From CAYUDP01 sp964443725 (GTDB lineage: Bacteria; Patescibacteriota; Minisyncoccia; Phycocordibacterales; JAKFXT01), in NCBI GenBank assembly GCA_964443725.1, contig CAYUDP010000005.1:1-40056 (forward strand): 40,056 bases of DNA. Reading direction: 5' to 3'. The notes beneath the pieces are model-generated. The model ran no database searches. It saw only the letters and a program-made list of their open reading frames with translations, and was not told where the DNA came from. Within the stretch, counting starts at the first letter, position 1, and the number at the start of each line of letters is the position of its first letter. Position numbers and translations under genes: made by a program. Positions 17,667 to 23,087 of this stretch are shown here, one piece after another.

Positions 17667-18776
17667 TCAGACAATGAACTGCTTGGCAAGAAGAGCAACA
17701 TTTTGTTTTATGTAATTCGAACCGACAGAGTCGTACGGCAACTCGGGAGGATACTGCATTTTCTCGAGTCTGACCTTGCCAACTGGTTGACCCAAGCGAA
17801 TGATCATATCCTCATACGCCACAACTTCGAGCGTAATCGGACGACCATAGACTTCCCCTTCTCTACCGTAACCCCAACCTGGATCGATAAATCCGGCAGC
17901 GTGCGTACGAAACTCACCAAGCCTGACATCGATTGGCCTCAACTCAGCTGCATAAAAAGGTGAGACCGAAATGTATTCGGCTGTAGAGAGAATGTATCGA
18001 CGCCCCTTTCTTAGATAGACCATACCGCCACTTGCATAAACCGGTCGGAAAAAATCCTCGACTTTCGCCGACCTTGGTTTAGTCAGATCAAGAATTCGCC
18101 GAGAATCAATTGCTTCCCAACCGATTTGTTGCAAATCAGAACCACGGCCAAGATCTAGGGTGACAAAAAATGAACCGTCCTCGTCAACCATCATGAGGCT
18201 GTATGGCAAACCTTGCCCATCGTTTTGAAACACGACGGCCCGCTCCTTTGTGGCAATTTCAAGAGCAAGTTTGTCCAAGACTGTGTACTGGTTTAGAAGG
18301 CGAAGCTGGGACAAGGCAAGCCCTGGGGCCACACGCACAGGGTATGAATCCGGCCTTATCAACACATGAACCCCCCCTTTGAATCCACGAACCCCGAGTG
18401 AGTCGTACATGGATATCCCATCCGCAACCACCTTGGCCGTTACAAAATTCCGACCAGTAGATGACTTGGGATTCGCATAACCATAGACGGTACTTGGGAA
18501 GCTTATATGGCCTTCTATTTTCGCCAGGTAGCACACACCGACTTCAAGTGGCATGGCGTAGTCATGTGGTGTGGTTTCTATATCACCACTCATCAAAAAT
18601 TCCCTTACCGATTCCCCCGGCCTCGGCAAAAATTCGCCTTGGATACGAAGAATCTCCGGGCCTATCGGCAGATCAAGGGATCCGGGACGGATATTCTCCT
18701 CCCCAATACCCGAGATAAAACCGCTTTTGAACAAGTCCGCAATAACCTTGTCCGAAAGTGCTCCGACATTGTTCAT
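17667..18776 (-). CDS. Two-domain dCTP deaminase-like protein
   Basis: It belongs to the dCTP deaminase/dUTPase-fold superfamily. At 369 residues it is about twice a normal Dcd (about 190) and resembles the long bidomain form annotated as 2'-deoxycytidine 5'-triphosphate deaminase. The N-terminal half has RPGSLDLPIGPEILRI and YANPKSSTGRNFVTAKVVADG. The C-terminal half has EYISVSPFYAAELRPIDVR, AAGFIDPGWGYG and LGQPVGKVRLEKM. The ATG at 18776 is preceded by GAGGAGAAG, favouring it over an upstream TTG. Expected role: dCTP to dUTP, feeding Dut and ThyA. GC-richer than dut, with its own terminator. Confidence 0.85.
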   Translation of the reverse strand: MNNVGALSDKVIADLFKSGFISGIGEENIRPGSLDLPIGPEILRIQGEFLPRPGESVREFLMSGDIETTPHDYAMPLEVGVCYLAKIEGHISFPSTVYGYANPKSSTGRNFVTAKVVADGISMYDSLGVRGFKGGVHVLIRPDSYPVRVAPGLALSQLRLLNQYTVLDKLALEIATKERAVVFQNDGQGLPYSLMMVDEDGSFFVTLDLGRGSDLQQIGWEAIDSRRILDLTKPRSAKVEDFFRPVYASGGMVYLRKGRRYILSTAEYISVSPFYAAELRPIDVRLGEFRTHAAGFIDPGWGYGREGEVYGRPITLEVVAYEDMIIRLGQPVGKVRLEKMQYPPELPYDSVGSNYIKQNVALLAKQFIV

Positions 18777-18806
18777 ACTCTTCTCCTCGATAGACAAGTC
18801 TGTTAT

Positions 18807-18824
18807 GTAGGTCCGAAGACCTAC
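18807..18824 (-). promoter_or_regulatory. UUCG-capped hairpin in the 5' leader of the dCTP-deaminase-like gene
   Basis: On the minus strand GTAGGTC-TTCG-GACCTAC forms a 7-bp stem with a cUUCGg tetraloop, about 30 nt before the start codon. It has no U tract, so it is probably an mRNA-stability or leader structure rather than a terminator. Confidence 0.5.
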
Positions 18825-18860
18825 TCCAAAATAATTTTTAACACATAAACCCCCAAAAGA

Positions 18861-18895
18861 AAAAGGGCAAGCTTCCGCTCACCCTCTGCCCTTTT
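18861..18895 (-). terminator. Terminator of thyA
   Basis: AAAAGGGCA (18861-18869) pairs with TGCCCTTTT (18887-18895), 9 bp with a 17-nt loop. On the minus strand it is followed by a T-rich stretch (CTTTTG). It lies 20 bp beyond the thyA stop. Confidence 0.8.
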
Positions 18896-18914
18896 CGGGC
18901 CTAGACACCACCAT

Positions 18915-19709
18915 TCAAACCGCCACCTCCCCCCGAATATGAGGGTGCGGGTCGTAATCCAAAAGTTCAAAGTCATCGAAACAGAACCCGAACAGGTCCC
19001 GGACTTTTGGATTCAAGACCACCTTGGGGAGATTCCTCGGATCTCGTGTCAATTGCAAATTGGCTTGTTCAAGATGGTTCAAGTACAGATGAGCGTCTCC
19101 AAAAGTGTGAACGAACTCCCCCGGAGAAAACCCCACCACCTGTGCCACCATCATTGTAAGCAGGGCGTAAGATGCAATGTTGAACGGCACACCGAGAAAG
19201 ATGTCTGCACTACGCTGATAGAGCTGACACGACAACCGGCCGTCCGCCACATAAAACTGAAACATGGCATGACATGGTGGCAGGGCCATCTTATCTACAT
19301 CCCCCGGATTCCACGCTGAGACGATATGGCGACGAGAATCTGGATTCTTCTTTAGGCCATCAACCAGTCTTTCGATCTGATCAACAATTCGGCCGTCTGA
19401 TGTCTCCCAACTCCTCCACTGATGCCCATAGACCGGGCCCAGATCACCATTTCCATCCGCCCATTCATCCCATATGGAAACCCCATTGTCATTCAAATAG
19501 CGAATATTGGTGTCACCACGGAGCATCCACAGAAGTTCATGGATGATGGATCTCAAATGCAATTTTTTTGTGGTAAGAAGAGGAAAGCCCTCCTCAAGCC
19601 TGAACCTCATCTGCCACCCAAAGACAGACAATGTCCCCGTACCGGTCCTGTCACCCTTTCTGCAACCGTTTTCAAGAACATGCCTCATCAGGTCTAGATA
19701 TTGTCTCAT
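18915..19709 (-). CDS. thyA: Thymidylate synthase
   Basis: It converts dUMP and methylene-tetrahydrofolate to dTMP and dihydrofolate. I chose the ATG at 19709 (MRQYLDLMRHVLENG), preceded by AAAGGA, giving 264 residues, the same length as E. coli ThyA. Visible motifs: DRTGTGTLSVFGWQMRF, TTKKLHLRSIIHELLW, IWDEWADGNGDLGPVYGHQWR, the catalytic Cys in LPPCHAMFQFYV, and LGVPFNIASYALL. It closely resembles the proteobacterial type. GC-richer than rplK and dut, with its own terminator; dihydrofolate reductase is not in the window. Confidence 0.97.
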   Translation of the reverse strand: MRQYLDLMRHVLENGCRKGDRTGTGTLSVFGWQMRFRLEEGFPLLTTKKLHLRSIIHELLWMLRGDTNIRYLNDNGVSIWDEWADGNGDLGPVYGHQWRSWETSDGRIVDQIERLVDGLKKNPDSRRHIVSAWNPGDVDKMALPPCHAMFQFYVADGRLSCQLYQRSADIFLGVPFNIASYALLTMMVAQVVGFSPGEFVHTFGDAHLYLNHLEQANLQLTRDPRNLPKVVLNPKVRDLFGFCFDDFELLDYDPHPHIRGEVAV

Positions 19710-19800
19710 TGGGAAATCCTTTCGGTTAAATGGGTTAAATATCTGATATGGGTATAAAGAACCCATGGCTACATAACTTGTACCATGAATATACGGTTAT

Positions 19801-19835
19801 GAAAAACACCCCGAATAATATTCGGGGTGTTTTTC
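19801..19835. terminator. Terminator of rplK
   Basis: A 16-bp perfect stem (19801-19816 with 19820-19835) with a 3-nt loop and A/T tails on both sides. It ends rplK on the minus strand; there is no rplA before it. Confidence 0.92.
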
Positions 19836-19847
19836 ATAATTTACTTT

Positions 19848-20273
19848 TTATCCTTTTATTTCTATACCCATTGAACGAGCTGTACCAGCTATTATTTTCA
19901 TAGCTTGCTCTACGTCATGAGCATTGAGATCGGTTATTTTCTTTTCTGCGATCTCTTGAAGTTGAGCTTTGGTTATTGACCCCGCTTTCTTTGTTCCAGG
20001 TTTTACTGAACCCTTACTTTGCCCTGAGGCTTTTAGTATAAGGTTTGAAGCTGGAGGTGTCTTAAGAACGAAATCATACGTCCTGTCTTCATAAACAGTA
20101 ATATCAACTGGAATAATGTCCCCCATTCTATCTTTGGTGGCGTCATTAAATTTGTTTACGAAATCCCCAATATTGATACCCGCCTGTCCCAAAGCTGGTC
20201 CGACAGGAGGAGCTGGGTTTGCTTTACCAGCAGGAATCTGAAGTTTTAATTTTTTTGTAATTTTCTTTGCCAT
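19848..20273 (-). CDS. rplK: 50S ribosomal protein L11
   Basis: It forms the GTPase-associated centre with 23S rRNA. The 141-residue protein has the classical IPAGKANPAPPVGPALGQAGINIGDFVNKFNDAT and the C-terminal RNA-binding domain ending AMKIIAGTARSMGIEIKG. In most bacteria rplK is followed by rplA (L1); here a strong terminator follows at once and thyA comes next. It is separated from nusG by two GC-rich genes and has its own promoter. Confidence 0.98.
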   Translation of the reverse strand: MAKKITKKLKLQIPAGKANPAPPVGPALGQAGINIGDFVNKFNDATKDRMGDIIPVDITVYEDRTYDFVLKTPPASNLILKASGQSKGSVKPGTKKAGSITKAQLQEIAEKKITDLNAHDVEQAMKIIAGTARSMGIEIKG

Positions 20274-20337
20274 AATTCGTTTTTAACCACAAGAAGAAGC
20301 ATCTTATGGGAAAATATAAACGCGTAACAGTTCCATA

Positions 20338-20366
20338 TAAATACCACATAATATAAATATATTCAA
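20338..20366 (-). promoter_or_regulatory. Predicted rplK promoter
   Basis: On the minus strand TTGAAT (20361-20366), a 17-nt spacer, and TATTTA (20338-20343). It lies between the terminator of the upstream gene and rplK with a leader of about 60 nt. Confidence 0.5.
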
Positions 20367-20373
20367 GCAAAAA

Positions 20374-20396
20374 CGGCTGACCCTGAAAGCCAGCCG
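20374..20396 (-). terminator. Terminator of the gene at 20420
   Basis: CGGCTG pairs with CAGCCG (6 bp, 11-nt loop) and is followed on the minus strand by TTTTTGC. It lies about 24 bp past the stop. Confidence 0.7.
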
Positions 20397-20419
20397 CCAA
20401 TCGGGTTTTGGAGATAAAA

Positions 20420-20761
20420 CTACTCATCTTCTCCTATTCCCTTCAGATATTTCCAAACCTCCTCTTGCCAGCGCTTCACAAGTCCATCGAGATCTGACTT
20501 GAATTCACTCCAAGCGAAAGTGCTACAAAAGAGCCATGGGTCTTTCCTACTCCTAAGACAAGTAGAATAAACATCATAAAGAGGATGGAATATATCCACA
20601 CAGACGATCTGCACGGCTCTAGAGCTATAGACTTGCCCTTTGGACGACCGCTTGAGGGACACTACTTTGAATACACATTGGCTACCACCATCTTCTGTTA
20701 TGACGTACTCACCACACTCCCCACTCATGATCCTTAATGCAGAATCGAAGTTCTTCCCCAT
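20420..20761 (-). CDS. Protein of unknown function, 113 residues
   Basis: No family recognised. The product starts MGKNFDSALRIMSGECGEYVIT after AGGGGAAG. It has a beta-rich N-terminal half (EYVITEDGGSQCVFKVVSLKRSS) and a helical C-terminal half with aromatic residues (FAWSEFKSDLDGLVKRWQEEVWKYLKGIGEDE). Five cysteines, no signal peptide or membrane helix, so probably cytosolic. Single gene between two terminators, GC-richer than rplK next to it. Confidence 0.65.
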   Translation of the reverse strand: MGKNFDSALRIMSGECGEYVITEDGGSQCVFKVVSLKRSSKGQVYSSRAVQIVCVDIFHPLYDVYSTCLRSRKDPWLFCSTFAWSEFKSDLDGLVKRWQEEVWKYLKGIGEDE

Positions 20762-20823
20762 TTGCTTCCCCTATAGTTCAGTATGAACCTAGTCTGCCCT
20801 AGACTAAATTTTTGTCAAACAAA

Positions 20824-20856
20824 AACCCCGGTCGCGCAATCTGCACGCAACCGGGG
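20824..20856 (-). terminator. Terminator of the gene at 20878
   Basis: ACCCCGGT (20824-20831) pairs with ACCGGGGT (20849-20856), with further pairing inside. On the minus strand it is followed by TTTTTGTTTG. Confidence 0.88.
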
Positions 20857-20877
20857 TCAACCCCACATCGCCAAAAT

Positions 20878-21675
20878 TCAGGCGCGGGGGTGTTGGGGGT
20901 AATGAGAACGATACACGGGGCGGAACCCCGAGAAATCAACCTCGTGGGAGGTGTCGATTTTCTCGTCCCCAACGGTGAAGACTGGGGACGGAGCTGGAGC
21001 GGAGACCGTAGGCACCGCCACCTCCCTCGACACCGAGTTCAGGGCAGGCTTGGGAGCCACCTTCGCTCCCTCGAGGATCTCGAGTCCGAGCTTCGACCGG
21101 ATGAACTGGAAAAGCCCGTGGATCTTCTCCCGCATCTTCCTTTCCCGGACCCTCACCTCGAAGTTTGCCCTCTCAAGGGCAAAAGACAAGGTGTGGAACC
21201 CAGGACGGATCCCGAGAAGGGCGAGCTCGTGGCCGATCGGGATCGAAACAACCTCGATCGCAAGGACGGTGTCGTCCTCGGATGCCCCGTTGTATCGGGG
21301 CACCATCACCTTCTTGAGCTCAACCCCATCGAGGCAGTAGACCTCGCGGTCGTACCGCCCATCGAGGAGATCCAAGGGATATCCGTAATCGGGTTGGTAC
21401 ACCCCCCCATGGGCCTGCTGAGGCCGGATGACCTCCTTCGGGGAATAGTCCACATGGGACGACCCCGAAACGTGAGGCTTCCTCGGCGTCGGGGTCACCC
21501 CCGGCTTCTCGAAGAAAGCCCCCGTCCAAGGGCGTTGGGACTTTTCGATTTGCGCCTCAATTTCAGGCGGAGCGAAGTGCCCATACCGCCGACCATCGCC
21601 CTTTTTGGAGGGAGGCTTCTTCCCACTCCCTCCCTTTCCATAGCCCTTTCCGTCTTGTCTTTGGGTCCTGCTCAT
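20878..21675 (-). CDS. GC-rich protein of unknown function, 265 residues
   Basis: No family recognised. It has a basic low-complexity N-terminus (MSRTQRQDGKGYGKGGSGKKPPSKKGDGRRYGHF), a Pro-rich section, and a probable globular core (YDREVYCLDGVELKKVMVPRYN, DTVLAIEVVSIPIGHELALLGIRPGFHTLSFALERANFEVRVRERKMREKIHGLFQF). A Pro/Ala linker and a short tail follow. The minus strand is chosen over a longer antisense frame because it has a consensus promoter at 21779-21808, an AGGGAGAAG ribosome site and a terminator. It is the most GC-rich gene in the window, yet lies between nusG and rplK. Confidence 0.7.
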   Translation of the reverse strand: MSRTQRQDGKGYGKGGSGKKPPSKKGDGRRYGHFAPPEIEAQIEKSQRPWTGAFFEKPGVTPTPRKPHVSGSSHVDYSPKEVIRPQQAHGGVYQPDYGYPLDLLDGRYDREVYCLDGVELKKVMVPRYNGASEDDTVLAIEVVSIPIGHELALLGIRPGFHTLSFALERANFEVRVRERKMREKIHGLFQFIRSKLGLEILEGAKVAPKPALNSVSREVAVPTVSAPAPSPVFTVGDEKIDTSHEVDFSGFRPVYRSHYPQHPRA

Positions 21676-21778
21676 TTTTCTTCTCCCTCTCTAAGGCTCC
21701 TGCAAGCCTTTCGAGAAAACAAAATAAAAAGATCAGCCAACCTGCAGGGGTTAGACCAATCGAAACTTACTACCCTCA

Positions 21779-21808
21779 ATTATATAACATAAAATAGCCT
21801 TCTGTCAA
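21779..21808 (-). promoter_or_regulatory. Consensus sigma-70-type promoter of the GC-rich gene
   Basis: On the minus strand TTGACA (21803-21808), an 18-nt spacer and TATAAT (21779-21784) are both perfect hexamers. It abuts the nusG terminator and gives a leader of about 100 nt. Confidence 0.8.
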
Positions 21809-21845
21809 TACAAAAAATCCCCTTACTATTTGGGGATTTTTTGTA
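21809..21845 (-). terminator. Terminator of secE-nusG
   Basis: A 14-bp perfect stem (21809-21822 with 21832-21845) with a 9-nt loop and long T tracts in the arm. It lies 15 bp past the nusG stop. Confidence 0.9.
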
Positions 21846-21859
21846 TTTTTATATATCTA

Positions 21860-22405
21860 TTACATCTTTCTGATTTGAAGGAAGTCCAATTCAACTGGGG
21901 TCTCTCTTCCAAACATTGAGACTAAGACTTTTATCTTCCCTCTCTCATCATCCACTTCTGATACTTTGCCTTCAAGATCTTTGAATGGCCCGTCGGTTAT
22001 TATGACAATATCATCTTTACCTACGTTTATCGTATGCTTCACAGTATCGTTATTCATTCTATTGAGCAAAATATCCACCTCCTTTGGAGTAAGTGGTACT
22101 GGAGTGACACCTGAACCAACGAACCCCGTCACACGTGGAGTATTGCGAACAACATACCAAGAGTCGTCTGTCACAACCATATCAACCAGAACATAACCTG
22201 GGTAAACCTTCTCTTCTTCCTCTACCCTCTTAGTACCTTTTATTTTTATTTTCTTTTCAGTAGGAACTAAGACATTAAATATCTTGTCCTGCATACCCAA
22301 GGATTCTATGCGCTGTTTCAAATTACGCACAACAGCATTTTCATATCCAGCATAAGTATGAATAGCATACCAATGTCTCTCACCTGTGTGTTGTTGTTTA
22401 GACAT
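21860..22405 (-). CDS. nusG: Transcription termination/antitermination factor NusG
   Basis: NusG binds RNA polymerase and links transcription with Rho or the ribosome. The 181-residue protein has the NGN domain (HWYAIHTYAGYENAVVRNLKQRIESLGMQDKIFNVLVPTEKKI, YPGYVLVDMVVTDDSWYVVRNTPRVTGFVG) and the KOW domain (GPFKDLEGKVSEVDDERGKIKVLVSMFGRETPVELDF). It follows secE by 9 bp, the conserved secE-nusG pair. The usual rplK-rplA continuation is interrupted by a terminator and two GC-rich genes. Confidence 0.97.
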   Translation of the reverse strand: MSKQQHTGERHWYAIHTYAGYENAVVRNLKQRIESLGMQDKIFNVLVPTEKKIKIKGTKRVEEEEKVYPGYVLVDMVVTDDSWYVVRNTPRVTGFVGSGVTPVPLTPKEVDILLNRMNNDTVKHTINVGKDDIVIITDGPFKDLEGKVSEVDDERGKIKVLVSMFGRETPVELDFLQIRKM

Positions 22406-22414
22406 ATTTTAAAA

Positions 22415-22591
22415 TTAAATTATCTTACTGATAACAATCTGAAGTACATAATCAAGTACCCCTAAATAAACTGCCAAAATTGCAGAGAGTAAAATAACTA
22501 CTGAAGTGTAGACAATAACTTGCTTCCTTGTTGGCCAAGAAACATGTTTCATTTCTTCTCTTGTTTCCTTTATATATGATCCTAGCGACAT
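22415..22591 (-). CDS. secE: Preprotein translocase subunit SecE
   Basis: The small single-helix subunit of the SecYEG channel. I read 58 residues from the ATG at 22591: MSLGSYIKETREEMKHVSWP continuing TRKQVIVYTSVVILLSAILAVYLGVLDYVLQIVISKII. It has the typical amphipathic helix, the conserved VSWPTRKQ hinge and one transmembrane helix. Its place directly before nusG confirms it. Confidence 0.96.
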   Translation of the reverse strand: MSLGSYIKETREEMKHVSWPTRKQVIVYTSVVILLSAILAVYLGVLDYVLQIVISKII

Positions 22592-22630
22592 AAATTTATT
22601 TATAAATTACTAAATTTGGGTATTTTTAAA

Positions 22631-22647
22631 ACGCCCCTCAGGCGCCT
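22631..22647 (-). promoter_or_regulatory. Small hairpin at the 5' end of the secE-nusG transcript
   Basis: On the minus strand GGCGCCTGAGGGGCG followed by TTTT can form a short stem (CGCC with GGCG) only a few nucleotides after the predicted transcription start. It could be an early attenuator or a 5' protective hairpin. Confidence 0.4.
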
Positions 22648-22658
22648 TTATGTTCTAT

Positions 22659-22688
22659 ATATTACAATAAAGTCACCATCTTTGTCAA
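22659..22688 (-). promoter_or_regulatory. Predicted secE-nusG promoter
   Basis: On the minus strand TTGACA (22683-22688), an 18-nt spacer and TAATAT (22659-22664). The predicted start is near 22652, about 60 nt before the secE ATG. Confidence 0.7.
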
Positions 22689-22745
22689 TGCCAGCTGAAT
22701 TACCTACATTTATGTATTTATGAAAACCCTATGTATAAACAGTTG

Positions 22746-22773
22746 TGGGCGCAACAAGAATCTGCTGCGCCCA
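22746..22773 (-). terminator. Hairpin after the small gene at 22788
   Basis: TGGGCGCA (22746-22753) pairs perfectly with TGCGCCCA (22766-22773), 8 bp with a 12-nt loop. There is no clear U tract, so its terminator activity is uncertain. Confidence 0.5.
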
Positions 22774-22787
22774 AGTACCCATGAACC

Positions 22788-22964
22788 TCAGTGGACGGTC
22801 GGCTTCTTTTCGCCAAACCACTGTGGCTCCGGATAGAATTCTTCTGCGGGGAAAATTGGCGGAAAACTAGGAGGCTTTTTCTTCTTTCCCTTCCCCCCTT
22901 CTTCGGACGCCAACTGGAGACCGAGTTCCAGTTCCCTAAAATCCCTACATTCTTCCGGTTTCAT
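22788..22964 (-). CDS. Small hypothetical protein, 58 residues
   Basis: No family recognised. I chose the ATG at 22964 (MKPEECRDFRELELGLQLAS) because AAAGGGGG lies just upstream; a longer in-frame start at 23045 lacks one. The product has an acidic helical N-terminus, a Lys-rich run (GGKGKKKKPPSFPP) and a Pro/Trp-rich end (EEFYPEPQWFGEKK). It is another single GC-richer gene followed by its own hairpin, next to the AT-rich secE promoter region. It may be a short regulatory or structural protein, or not a gene at all. Confidence 0.5.
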   Translation of the reverse strand: MKPEECRDFRELELGLQLASEEGGKGKKKKPPSFPPIFPAEEFYPEPQWFGEKKPTVH

Positions 22965-23087
22965 AGCTACACCCCCTTTAAGGGCCACGCTAAACTTCGG
23001 CCAAAGTGAACCGAAGACCGTACTGCTCCAAGTTTTATAGTACAACTAGTTTATAAACCAGTCAAACATGCCTACTTTAAAGAAGCT

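Noticed and set aside
20812..21792. 326-residue reading frame on the plus strand opposite the GC-rich gene
   Set aside because: High GC produces long antisense frames. Only the minus-strand frame has a consensus promoter, ribosome site and terminator in the right places.
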